Shown here piece after piece: positions 1-8,280 of a DNA stretch of 44,031 nt; position 1 is the stretch's first letter; each line of letters starts with the position of its first letter. Made by a program: the position numbers and the translations under genes. Below the pieces are notes generated by a model. That model was not told the DNA's origin, made no database searches, and was given only the letters and a program-made list of their open reading frames with translations. Source of the DNA: an uncultured Gammaproteobacteria bacterium (GTDB taxonomy: Bacteria > Pseudomonadota > Gammaproteobacteria > GCA-001735895); contig CAJXUC010000026.1 of NCBI GenBank assembly GCA_913061315.1, positions 1 to 44,031 on the forward strand, given 5' to 3'.

Positions 1-591
1 GGCGAACTTTTGCAATGCCATATCAGGCCGGTCCCAAGGGCCGTACACCGTGAAGAATCGTAGGCCTGTTGTGGGTAGTTTATAGAGATGGCTATAGGTA
101 TGCGCCATTAACTCGTTGGCCTTTTTGGTTGCTGCGTAAAGGCTAACCGGGTGATTGACGGTGTCTTCTACCGAGAATGGCATTTTGGTATTACTGCCGT
201 ATACCGAACTCGACGATGCGTACACCAAGTGCTCAACCTTGTTATGGCGACAGCCTTCGAGGATGTGGGCAAAACCAACGAGGTTGGAGTCAATATAAGC
301 TAATGGATTTTCGAGTGAATAGCGCACACCGGCTTGTGCCGCCAGGTTAATGACTCGCTGTGGTTTATGGTCGGCAAATAACTGGGCTACTCCGTCTCTG
401 TCTTCTAGTCCCATTCTTATGTGTGTGTATTCAGGATGATCGAGGTGGCGGACTAGCCTGGCTTCTTTTAGTGCCGGATTGTAATAGTCATTATGGTTAT
501 CTAAGCCAATGACGGTGTCGCCCCTATCTAATAATCTCAGTGTTACTGCCGAGCCAATAAAGCCAGCAGAACCAGTGACTAAAACTTTCAT
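1..591 (-). CDS. UDP-glucuronate 4-epimerase-like NAD-dependent epimerase, C-terminus cut by window edge
   Basis: An open frame of 197 codons runs from ATG at 591 off the left edge. It is a short-chain (extended SDR) sugar-nucleotide epimerase/dehydratase. The N-terminus [16 protein letters not shown] carries the GxxGxxG NAD-binding loop, followed by an [11 protein letters not shown] segment, an SSSSVYG serine stretch and the catalytic YAATK (YxxxK). The spacing and the wording around [15 protein letters not shown] resemble UDP-glucuronate 4-epimerases, which convert UDP-GlcA to UDP-GalA. That fits its place downstream of UDP-glucose dehydrogenase, which makes UDP-GlcA. The remaining third (about 130-140 residues by family length) lies outside the window. 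The start has no strong ribosome site; a repeat-bounded cassette ends only 12 bp upstream and may have displaced it. The family is certain, the exact substrate inferred. Confidence 0.9.
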   Translation of the reverse strand, partial: MKVLVTGSAGFIGSAVTLRLLDRGDTVIGLDNHNDYYNPALKEARLVRHLDHPEYTHIRMGLEDRDGVAQLFADHKPQRVINLAAQAGVRYSLENPLAYIDSNLVGFAHILEGCRHNKVEHLVYASSSSVYGSNTKMPFSVEDTVNHPVSLYAATKKANELMAHTYSHLYKLPTTGLRFFTVYGPWDRPDMALQKFA

Positions 592-603
592 AGGGCATGC
601 TGC

Positions 604-657
604 CAGACGCAAGTTGAAAGTGGAAAGTTGTTAGTGGAAAGAGACAAGTTGCAAGTG
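604..657. repeat. Left 7-bp-period repeat array of the four-helix-bundle cassette
   Basis: On the minus strand this segment reads as consecutive 7-mers of the form NACTTKC: CACTTGC, AACTTGT, CTCTTTC, CACTAAC, AACTTTC, CACTTTC, AACTTGC. It lies between the 3' end of the decayed four-helix-bundle gene and the start of the epimerase. A second 7-bp array at 1041-1090 lies on the other side in inverted sense. Confidence 0.7.
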
Positions 658-679
658 ACCAGTATTTGGGGGTTTTGGC

Positions 680-1027
680 TCATTTTATTTTGTTCCTGAT
701 CGACTGCATTAGGCCGTATAACATTTTCGATATTTCGGTTGCTTCGTTTTTCCAATAACGACCTTTTTCTGACGATATATATCCAATCTTAATCCCTATA
801 TATAGTTGTGATCTGAGTTCACCTGCGGATCCTTTTGAGTAGTTCAGAAAATTCAATGTTTCTTTATCACTATTGCGTTCAAACCCTTCCGCTATATTTG
901 AAAAAATTGATAACCCCGACCGGGTTATTTAATACCTAAATCCAAAATCTTTTGGCTCTGTCAATTCCAGATAGATCTCTGTACTCGACATGGCTGATCG
1001 TTTCCAGACCTCCAAATCTTCAAATCT
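680..1027 (-). pseudogene. Four-helix-bundle (23S rRNA intervening-sequence, S23-like) protein, broken by an in-frame stop
   Basis: Translating the minus strand from 1027 gives RFEDLEVWKRSAMSSTEIY, then ...PKDFGFRY, a TAA at 929-931, and then in the same frame ITRSGLSIFSNIAEGFERNS and on through GSAGELRSQLYIG to a TGA at 680-682. The wording matches the four-helix-bundle family (TIGR02436/S23), whose members carry EDLEVWKRS, FRDQITRS and LSIPSNIAEGFERNSDKE. The stop stands where the family has Gln (CAA to TAA), and Pro in SIPSNIAEG has become Phe, so the gene is decayed. No in-frame start is evident; an in-frame TGA precedes the first recognisable codon. Related genes are known inside 23S rRNA intervening sequences and scattered in polysaccharide loci; their function is unclear. 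It sits between ugd and the epimerase, flanked by 7-bp repeat arrays. Confidence 0.85.
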
Positions 1028-1040
1028 TCAATCAATATTC

Positions 1041-1090
1041 CTTTCAAGTTTCAAGCGACAAATTTCAAATTTCAAATTTCAAATTTCAAC
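1041..1090. repeat. Right 7-bp-period repeat array of the four-helix-bundle cassette
   Basis: On the minus strand, directly after the ugd stop codon, the sequence is four tandem copies of AAATTTG followed by TCGCTTG and AAACTTG, all in 7-bp register. The array touches the last base of the ugd stop. Together with the array at 604-657 it brackets the decayed four-helix-bundle gene. The two arrays are roughly inverted relative to each other: both read GTTGAAA-like going inward. Confidence 0.75.
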
Positions 1091-2409
1091 TATCGACCTA
1101 TCGAATAATAAGTAATACCACGAGCGGCAAGACGTTTAGGGTCATACATATTTCGTCCATCAAAAATAACCGAACTCGATAGTGAGTCTTTAATTAAATC
1201 AAAATCTGGGGCTCTGAATTGCTGCCACTCGGTTACCGTCACTAAAGCATCGGCTTTCTTGAGTGCCGACTCGGCTGTTCCCATTAGGGTTAAGTCTTCA
1301 CGTTGACCATAAATACGTTGGCATTCATTCATTGCCTCGGGGTCATAAGCTTGTACCGTTGCACCAGCTTGCCACAGGGCTTCCATCAGCACTCTACTCG
1401 GTGCTTCGCGCATGTCATCCGTATTGGGTTTGAAGCTTAAGCCCCATATGGCGATGGTTTTCCCTTTTAACTCTCCAGAAAAATGTGCGTTTATTCTGTC
1501 GAATAACTTTTCTTTCTGGTTATAGTTGACGGCTTCAACCGACTTCAAAATTCTCGCGTTATACCCAATAGTATCAGCAGAGCGAATGAGTGCTTGCACA
1601 TCTTTTGGGAAACAAGACCCACCATAGCCACAGCCAGGATAGATAAAACTATAACCAATACGGCTATCCGACCCTATTCCATGACGAACATCTTCTATAT
1701 CAGCACCAAAAATTTCAGCGATATTTGCCATTTCATTCATAAAACTAATCTTAGTCGCTAGCATGCAGTTGGCCGCATATTTTGTTAATTCAGCGCTGCG
1801 AATATCCATAAAAATAATACGATCATGGTTTCTGTTAAACGGTGCATAGAGTTCACGCATGACCTCTTTAACATGATCACTCGTGGTCCCAATAATTATT
1901 CTGTCTGGTTTGGTGCAATCAGATACTGCTGCGCCCTCCTTCAAAAATTCCGGATTAGAGGCAACATGGAATTCAACTTCAACCTCTCGCTCAGCCAAAA
2001 CTTCATTAATTCGATTTTTGACTTTATCAGCGGTACCCACTGGTACCGTAGATTTATTAACAATGATTTTTGGCGTTTTCATGTAGGTGCCGATTGTCTC
2101 AGCCACGGACAGAACATATTTTAAGTCTGCTGATCCATCTTCATCGGGTGGGGTACCTACGGCAATCAATTGCAATTCACCGTGTTCGACGGCCATGACC
2201 GCATCGGTGGTAAATGACAATCGTTTTTCTTTGTAATTCGATATAACCAGGGATGCTAGCCCTGGTTCGTAGATCGGAATATTACCCTTCTTAAGATTTT
2301 CAATGATTGATTCATTCACATCGACACAAAGTACATCATGACCGGCATCAGCCAATACAGCACCTTGAACTAAACCGACGTAACCAACGCCGAAGACCGT
2401 TAATTTCAT
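1090..2409 (-). CDS. ugd: UDP-glucose 6-dehydrogenase
   Basis: At 439 residues this is the usual length for bacterial UDP-glucose/GDP-mannose dehydrogenases. It oxidises UDP-glucose to UDP-glucuronate with two NAD+ in the cytoplasm, supplying uronic acid for polysaccharide. The N-terminal Rossmann loop is [20 protein letters not shown]. Further hallmarks are NKSTVPVGT (about 118-126), [12 protein letters not shown] (about 151-162), ELTKYAANC with Lys210 and Asn214, and the catalytic cysteine C266 in YGGSCFPKD. The C-terminal UDP-binding domain includes [16 protein letters not shown]. Upstream, CAGGGA precedes the ATG at a good distance. It lies 37 bp after prsT on the same strand, so they are probably cotranscribed, and it feeds the downstream epimerase. 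UDP-glucose is the likely substrate rather than GDP-mannose because of the epimerase partner. Confidence 0.95.
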   Translation of the reverse strand: MKLTVFGVGYVGLVQGAVLADAGHDVLCVDVNESIIENLKKGNIPIYEPGLASLVISNYKEKRLSFTTDAVMAVEHGELQLIAVGTPPDEDGSADLKYVLSVAETIGTYMKTPKIIVNKSTVPVGTADKVKNRINEVLAEREVEVEFHVASNPEFLKEGAAVSDCTKPDRIIIGTTSDHVKEVMRELYAPFNRNHDRIIFMDIRSAELTKYAANCMLATKISFMNEMANIAEIFGADIEDVRHGIGSDSRIGYSFIYPGCGYGGSCFPKDVQALIRSADTIGYNARILKSVEAVNYNQKEKLFDRINAHFSGELKGKTIAIWGLSFKPNTDDMREAPSRVLMEALWQAGATVQAYDPEAMNECQRIYGQREDLTLMGTAESALKKADALVTVTEWQQFRAPDFDLIKDSLSSSVIFDGRNMYDPKRLAARGITYYSIGR

Positions 2410-2446
2410 TTATTCATCCCTGTTTAAGCGGTTTATTTTTATGCTA

Positions 2447-5215
2447 TTAAAGTTGTTCTAATTGGTCTTCGATCAGCTGCTTAGACTCATCTGTAGTGGC
2501 CTTTTTCAACATGTCATTTAGCCATTCTTTCGCCTTAGCCACCTGATTGTTGGCGGCCAATACGCTGGCGTAATTGAATTGAACCTCTGCATTTTTGGGT
2601 AGCTCTATTGCGGCATTAGTTGCATAAGGGAGCGCCTTATTGTATTGCTTACTTTTCATATAAAGCATTGCGATTGTGTCTTGCGTAAAGGGACTATTAG
2701 AATTAAGGCTTAATGCTTTTATGGCATATTTAATGCCTTGCTCAGGATTTGTATCACCCAACAGCCAAGCCAAGTTATTGAGCACCACTGGATTGTCTCC
2801 AGCGATTGAATTTAATGTTTCATACGTCACTTTAGCCTCCCCCAGACGGTCTTCTGCCATATAAAACTGGGCCAATAACATCAAGGCTTGAGAATCGTCT
2901 TTATTTTCTTCCGTCCATAATTGCAAACTTGAAATAGCCGCTTGCTTATCCCCCGATTGCCACTGGTTTTTGGATAGGTCAACAATTATTTCTGTGTTTG
3001 GAGTTTTCGCCATTAATGATGACAGAGTGTCAATGGCACCACCGTAGTTGCTGTCACCTGATTCAACTTTAGCCTTAAGAAAAAGCACTTGCTCGTGGTC
3101 AGGAAAAGCCTTATCTAATAGGGCAACACGGCTAATAAAATCATCCACCTTGCCTTCCAACAAGTCTAACTTGGCCATAATGATGTTAGCGGCAAGCTGT
3201 TTGGGTTGTAAGTCGATTACTTTTTGCAAAGAAGCCCTTACTTTTACTGCGTTATTACTGGCTGAATAACTCCGCGCCAATAAAAAATGTGCCGCAGCAA
3301 TTTCTGGCTTTCTGGCTGTTAACCCTGTAAGTAAACGTTCAGCATGTTGTTGCTCACCCACCACCATTTTGGCTTCGGCCATCAGTAAAATATAGTTTGC
3401 GCCTTCTTTTTGTTCAGGTTTAGCGCCGTTCAATATTGTAATTGCTTTAAGCGTGTCGTTGATCCGCAAATATTGCGATGCTAGTGCTATCCTTGGAGAT
3501 AATTTATCGGGGTTTCGTTCCTGAGCCTGAGTCAACCTGAGCATCATTTGATCTTTATTTTTTTCACGTGCGGCAATAACAGCCAGTTGATTGAGAGTTT
3601 CTAAATTTGACGACTTTTTTTCTAGTAGCGACTGATATAGTTTTTTAGCAGAGCCAAAATCATCATCTTGCAGATGAATGCGCGCTAAATTATGGGTCGT
3701 TGGAAAGTCATCAGGAAACTGCTTTAACGTATCATTTAATTTATTAATTGCTTGCTCTTTTTTATCTTCCGCCATGAAAGTCATCGCGACCATGTTGGCA
3801 CCTATTGAACTGTCGGGATCATTATTCTCTCGATTGTCTGCTAACGACAGTGCATCTGAAAATCGTTTTTCTATCAAATAACTTTTAAACAACGTGAGCT
3901 CGGCTTGACGCAAGTTGGGCTCAATTTCAATCGCTGCTATTAACTCCTGTTGTCCCTGAGCCCTTGTCGACTTATCAGATAACATTGAGGCACCCAATTG
4001 AAACCGAGCGACTGCCTGATCTGGTTTAAGGAGTACTGATTTTTTCAATATCGCATTGGCTTTAGTCGGCTGCCTTAAGCGTATATAACCATCACCTAAC
4101 AGCGCGAGAACTCTATATTCTTCGGGGTGTTTATCCACCAACTTATTCAGCACGACCATCGCTTGATCCACTTGATTGAGCTCTAACAACGATCCCGCAA
4201 AAATTAGATTCGACTGAAGTTCCTCCGGATTTTTAGACGCACGTTCTGCTAATAGCTTTACTACAGCCTGATAGTTTTGGTTGTTAAAATTAATTAAGGC
4301 CAACATAAACTGCGATGGCGGAAAATTAGACGCACGAGAAAGCACGTCTTTAAAGCTAGATATAGCCAAATCGAGGTTGCCTTCCTGAAAAGCGATAACA
4401 CCATCTATATGCCCAACCATAGGCCAACTAGCGCCCGCTTTTTTTAACGCATCAACATCAGACTGTGCGCCCTTTAAGTCTTTGCTCTTTACTCTAATTA
4501 TTGCCCGATTCATAGAGTCAATATGAATCTCATCTCTTAGTTCAATTGATCGTGAATAGGCTTTTTCTGCTGCGTCTGAGTTATTGGCATTACTCTCAAT
4601 TTGCCCCATTTGACTCCACGCCTCCGCTATTCCACCCTCTTTTTCTAATAGCGGGGCCAACCAAGCTATTTGCTCGGTGGTATTGCCTCTGTCACCTTCA
4701 AAGCCAGCCCAAACCAACCTAACTTCTGTTTCTTGGTCATCTAGTTGTTTGGCTTTATTTAAGGCAATGAGGGCCTCTTCATCGTTATTAATACTTAAAA
4801 AGGCTATTGCTCTCAGCGCTAATATTTGAGCTTGCTCATTGGCAGACTGGCTGGTATCAATATTAATGTCTGCAATAATTTTTGCAAAATCACTGCTTAA
4901 TCGGTAAGCCATAGCCAATGGAATGAGTAGCTCTGATTTTTTATGCCCTAAGGCTATTGCTCTATTGAGCTCTTTAATGGCTGCATTAGCGCTATAGGTT
5001 TTAAGATAAGTAGTGCCTAGTTTGGCACGGGCGTTGGCATTTTTAGGGTCTTGTTTGACGGCATTCTTAAATTCGATAATGGCGCTTTTCCATTCCTTGT
5101 TATCAACGTGTGCTTGACCACTTTGCATATATTCTTTTGCACTGGTGGATTGATCACAGGCGCTCAGTGAAGCCACTAGAATAATAAGGAGTATTGAGAG
5201 TCGTATCGGTTGCAT
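2447..5215 (-). CDS. prsT: XrtA/PEP-CTERM system giant TPR lipoprotein PrsT
   Basis: This 922-residue protein is built almost entirely of tetratricopeptide repeats after a lipoprotein signal (lipobox LSAC, acylated Cys20). Its opening, Cys-DQSTSAKEYMQSGQ followed by the repeat KSAIIEFKNAVKQDPKNANA, its length and its place next to the XrtA polysaccharide genes match PrsT (TIGR02917), a hallmark of exosortase A loci. It is presumed to be an outer-membrane or periplasmic scaffold for polysaccharide assembly, secretion or protein sorting; its molecular role is not established. AGGGA precedes the ATG. It lies 37 bp upstream of ugd and about 130 bp after the deacetylase in the same direction. Confidence 0.9.
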   Translation of the reverse strand: MQPIRLSILLIILVASLSACDQSTSAKEYMQSGQAHVDNKEWKSAIIEFKNAVKQDPKNANARAKLGTTYLKTYSANAAIKELNRAIALGHKKSELLIPLAMAYRLSSDFAKIIADINIDTSQSANEQAQILALRAIAFLSINNDEEALIALNKAKQLDDQETEVRLVWAGFEGDRGNTTEQIAWLAPLLEKEGGIAEAWSQMGQIESNANNSDAAEKAYSRSIELRDEIHIDSMNRAIIRVKSKDLKGAQSDVDALKKAGASWPMVGHIDGVIAFQEGNLDLAISSFKDVLSRASNFPPSQFMLALINFNNQNYQAVVKLLAERASKNPEELQSNLIFAGSLLELNQVDQAMVVLNKLVDKHPEEYRVLALLGDGYIRLRQPTKANAILKKSVLLKPDQAVARFQLGASMLSDKSTRAQGQQELIAAIEIEPNLRQAELTLFKSYLIEKRFSDALSLADNRENNDPDSSIGANMVAMTFMAEDKKEQAINKLNDTLKQFPDDFPTTHNLARIHLQDDDFGSAKKLYQSLLEKKSSNLETLNQLAVIAAREKNKDQMMLRLTQAQERNPDKLSPRIALASQYLRINDTLKAITILNGAKPEQKEGANYILLMAEAKMVVGEQQHAERLLTGLTARKPEIAAAHFLLARSYSASNNAVKVRASLQKVIDLQPKQLAANIIMAKLDLLEGKVDDFISRVALLDKAFPDHEQVLFLKAKVESGDSNYGGAIDTLSSLMAKTPNTEIIVDLSKNQWQSGDKQAAISSLQLWTEENKDDSQALMLLAQFYMAEDRLGEAKVTYETLNSIAGDNPVVLNNLAWLLGDTNPEQGIKYAIKALSLNSNSPFTQDTIAMLYMKSKQYNKALPYATNAAIELPKNAEVQFNYASVLAANNQVAKAKEWLNDMLKKATTDESKQLIEDQLEQL

Positions 5216-5348
5216 TGCTTATCCCTGCATTAGTCATTTAAACCAGACTCGACACTCTACTGGATGAAGGCATACGATAAATTATTTAATGTTTAATATA
5301 GAACCATGGTCACACTTTGAGTGTAAAAAAATTAAAATAGTATAAGAA

Positions 5349-6209
5349 TTAACTTAATCGATGGGTTGGAATGTCTTGGTTATTAATGAAAACCTGATCC
5401 ATTCGCCCCCAACTAAAGTCTTGCAATAACTTTTTTAAACGACCTTCTGTTTTGTGCAAATTCAAGTAATGACGAAATTTAGTTTTTGCGCTGATATTTT
5501 GCTGACGAGGTTGACCAGGATCTAACTCCCAAGGATGTAAATAAAATACGGTTGACTGCTTATCAACTTGATTAACACGAGTGATCATCCATTTTGACAA
5601 AGCATAGGGATAAAAACGAAAAAAACCGCCCCCCCCAGCGGGGTATAACCGGTTCATAATTTTGACCGTCGTAATTGGTATTTCAATTAAGCCTGTTTTT
5701 TCATCTCTGAATTTAAACCTGGGTGCTTCTGGGTAGCCATAATGGTCATGTTGGATTGGGTAAATACTCGAACTGTATTGATGCCCTGTCTCTGCAAGGA
5801 CCTCTAATGCCCATATATTTTTTTTACCAATTGAATAACTTGGCGCTCGATAACCAACAATTGACTGACCGCTGATATCTTCTAAAATATTTTTAGCTTT
5901 AATCAAATCAGCCTTAAATTCTGCACAGTTCAAGTCACTCACTCGCTGATGAGCATAACCATGGCTTGCAAGCTCATGTCCGTTTTCAACTATCCTGGTG
6001 ATCAATTGTGGATAGCGTTCTGCAACCCAGCCTAAAGTAAAGAACGTTGCCTTTACACTTTGATCTGACAGTATTTGTAAAGACTGGTCAATGTTAGCAC
6101 TAACGCGATGTTCAAGATGGGCCCAATTATTCCGATCAATTGAATGTTCAAAAGCAGACACTTGAAAATAGTCTTCGACGTCGATAGTAAAGGCGTTAGT
6201 TTTTGTCAT
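5349..6209 (-). CDS. XrtA-associated polysaccharide deacetylase (NodB fold, DUF3473)
   Basis: A 286-residue polysaccharide deacetylase of the XrtA-linked type (TIGR03006). The NodB metal and catalytic elements are visible: FTIDVEDYF (Asp10, Asp13), then ATFFTLGWVAERYP, then GHELASHGYAH with the metal-binding His83 and His87, and GYRAPSYSIG. The C-terminal part has PAGGGGFFRFYP and FYLHPWELDP, characteristic of the DUF3473 extension. It should remove N-acetyl groups from the secreted polysaccharide or its precursor. No signal peptide is visible. The ATG lacks a strong ribosome site, so the start rests on the family pattern. Adjacent genes are prsT downstream and, across a 657-bp gap, the outer-membrane barrel gene upstream. 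Confidence 0.92.
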   Translation of the reverse strand: MTKTNAFTIDVEDYFQVSAFEHSIDRNNWAHLEHRVSANIDQSLQILSDQSVKATFFTLGWVAERYPQLITRIVENGHELASHGYAHQRVSDLNCAEFKADLIKAKNILEDISGQSIVGYRAPSYSIGKKNIWALEVLAETGHQYSSSIYPIQHDHYGYPEAPRFKFRDEKTGLIEIPITTVKIMNRLYPAGGGGFFRFYPYALSKWMITRVNQVDKQSTVFYLHPWELDPGQPRQQNISAKTKFRHYLNLHKTEGRLKKLLQDFSWGRMDQVFINNQDIPTHRLS

Positions 6210-6866
6210 TGGCTCACATAGAAGGCGGTATCAATTCGTTAGACTACAGGAGTTAGAAAGGCATTCCTTGCTTAAGGTCACAGGTCGATTAAATTAATTC
6301 CCTGTATAAACACTTAACAGTCTTGAAAAAAAACAGTTCGACGGGGATTCAATAGTCGTTCAGTTAATAATTGACTGATTCACGAAGTCAAGCAATAGAC
6401 TGGTCACCTACCCTGTCCATATTAGTCTCAGTTAAGATCGTTATTTTCACCTGAGCTTCAAATAATAAGTGCTAACCTTTTCTGAAGTATTTATCCGTCA
6501 AGCGTATATTGCAGTTAAATATTCATTTGACTGCCTTGGGTCGATTAGAAGACGACATTTATAATTAGAAAAAAGACTCTATCCAAACAATTAAAAAATG
6601 GAAGATCTTAATTACCTTTACAACAATTTAGTGTAATAAGTTCACCCATCGAATCATTAGCCTTGTGAGCATAAACGGAAAAGAACGTCATGATAGTGGG
6701 TAACTACTGCGTGTTGAACTAATTAAAATCTGTAATAAACAACAACCTGTCACCATTTTTCTTACTCGTTTGTCATTGCGCTTGCTCGCGAGTAAGCGCC
6801 ACTCTATTAGGCTAAAATTTTGCCTATATATATTAAGGTTGTGAGGCTTTGACGATTAATTGGGGG
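6210..6866. other. 657-bp intergenic gap between barrel and deacetylase genes, with palindrome
   Basis: No coding frame with recognisable protein wording was found on either strand. The gap is AT-rich and must hold the promoter of the deacetylase-prsT-ugd genes unless transcription reads through. A strong perfect palindrome lies at 6778-6799. An interrupted palindrome, TAGGCtaaaattttGCCTA, lies at about 6809-6827. XrtA loci often have an AAA ATPase gene (TIGR03015 type) at this point; none is present. Confidence 0.6.
6778..6799. repeat. Extragenic GC-rich palindrome
   Basis: A 22-bp self-complementary sequence centred on CTCGCGAG with outer arms GCGCTT and AAGCGC. All eleven base pairs can form, one as G-T. 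It is followed by no T-run on either strand, so it is not a classical terminator. It stands out in an AT-rich gap and could be a REP-like element, an mRNA-stabilising 3' stem-loop for the barrel gene, or a protein site. No second copy was noticed in the window. Confidence 0.6.
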
Positions 6867-8237
6867 CTAAAAGGTAACGTTGAGATTGAAACTTACCACT
6901 TGTTGTTGATATTGATTGGCGACGGCATTCGATTTCTGCTCTGTCTGCCTTAGGACTGCGGATGTATTGATTGATTTAGCAAACTGTCTATTGTAGGACA
7001 AACTCACATCATCAACCGTATTCCTTTGCGTTGTTTCGGTCTCCTGCCGAGCCAATGATATTTGAGCTGAACTGCTATCCGATAGGGTTCTGGTAGCATT
7101 AATGTTTAAGCCTTCTCTGATTTCTTTTCCGATATTATTGATATTTTGAGTCGTCGTTTGTTGGAAGTAACCCACTGTTAATGACGATTTTTTACCCTTA
7201 ATGGTCATCCCTATTGTGCCTTTTTTAACTAGTATTGCGTCAATGGACAAGGTTTGATTAGCTGCTGCTAGGCCTGGTTGGTTAACTTCTGTTAGGTCTT
7301 GTTGGTCTGCTGCATCATCAATGAGCAATGCGCGGGAGGTTGTGATTGATTCGTTGTAACCCAATTGGTAGGTAATCTGCTTGGTTTTGAGTGACGAATC
7401 TAGTGTATAGGTTGTGTTATCACCTCGTTTGCCAATGCCTAATCTAAATGAGGTGTTTCTATCTGGCGTCCAGGTCAGTCCCGTGCTGGTATTAACCTGA
7501 TTGAGGAATTCGTTATCCGTTTTACTTTTATCGGCTGATATAAACGATGAATAATGTTGATTGAAGCGATAGTTTAGATTGACTGTAACGTTGTCTATTT
7601 GAGAGTGATCACCTGCCGATCTCGAACGGTTACTAGTAAACGTTGTATCCCAACTCAAGTGATCTTGAGTGTTGCTGTTTAGCCCTAAATTCACACCCGT
7701 ACTATGGCTGCTTGCACTACTTTCAAAATCTGCATAGTCAAGATTGACGCCTGATTGATAATTGACCTTATCGGTTAGGTTTCCTTGTAAATTAGTACCG
7801 AAACCCCATGTCTTGAGTGTTTGTGAATTATTGGATTGAAAAGTAGGATTGAGACTTTGTATACCGTCTGCACTGACATTAGCTTGTTTAATTGAACTCG
7901 TCATAGTCGTATTCCAACGTTTAGGAATATGGCTAAAGTTCGATTGTAATTGTAACGAATGGTCGGTTCTGTCGGGTTCGGGTAAGTCATTATAATAAAT
8001 GGCATTTAAAGCATAATTTAACGATACACTATTTTTTAAACCCACTGCTTGATAGCTAATGTTAGGTGAAATAGTCGTGACACGACCTGACTCATCGGCC
8101 GTTGCGGTTTGATTGGTTGTGAACGATTCTTGTATACTTAAGCTAGGTGTTAATTGACTTTGTGAATGCGCACCAGTCATCACAGCTAGCATTATTAGCA
8201 CAATTGATAGAAAAGGGGTTGGATTTAAAAATCGCAT
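6867..8237 (-). CDS. XrtA/PEP-CTERM-associated outer-membrane beta-barrel protein
   Basis: A 456-residue protein with a cleavable signal peptide (SIVLIMLAVMTGAHSQ) followed by alternating polar/hydrophobic beta-strands rich in Asn, Thr, Ser and Gln, ending in a C-terminal Phe (NLNVTF) as outer-membrane barrels do. Its position right after the tyrosine kinase and the TIGR03016-like arrangement (start LTPSLSIQESFTTNQ) identify it as the barrel that accompanies XrtA polysaccharide loci. It is thought to serve in polysaccharide export or modification at the outer membrane; the exact role is unknown. It starts 43 bp after the kinase stop, so it is probably in the same operon. Confidence 0.82.
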   Translation of the reverse strand: MRFLNPTPFLSIVLIMLAVMTGAHSQSQLTPSLSIQESFTTNQTATADESGRVTTISPNISYQAVGLKNSVSLNYALNAIYYNDLPEPDRTDHSLQLQSNFSHIPKRWNTTMTSSIKQANVSADGIQSLNPTFQSNNSQTLKTWGFGTNLQGNLTDKVNYQSGVNLDYADFESSASSHSTGVNLGLNSNTQDHLSWDTTFTSNRSRSAGDHSQIDNVTVNLNYRFNQHYSSFISADKSKTDNEFLNQVNTSTGLTWTPDRNTSFRLGIGKRGDNTTYTLDSSLKTKQITYQLGYNESITTSRALLIDDAADQQDLTEVNQPGLAAANQTLSIDAILVKKGTIGMTIKGKKSSLTVGYFQQTTTQNINNIGKEIREGLNINATRTLSDSSSAQISLARQETETTQRNTVDDVSLSYNRQFAKSINTSAVLRQTEQKSNAVANQYQQQVVSFNLNVTF

Positions 8238-8280
8238 TTGAGCCTAGTGAGTTTGAGTTCGACTTGAACTAAGTTTTAAC

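Noticed and set aside
604..1090. Short repeats as a possible CRISPR array
   Set aside because: Units are contiguous 7-mers without spacers; no cas genes are present.
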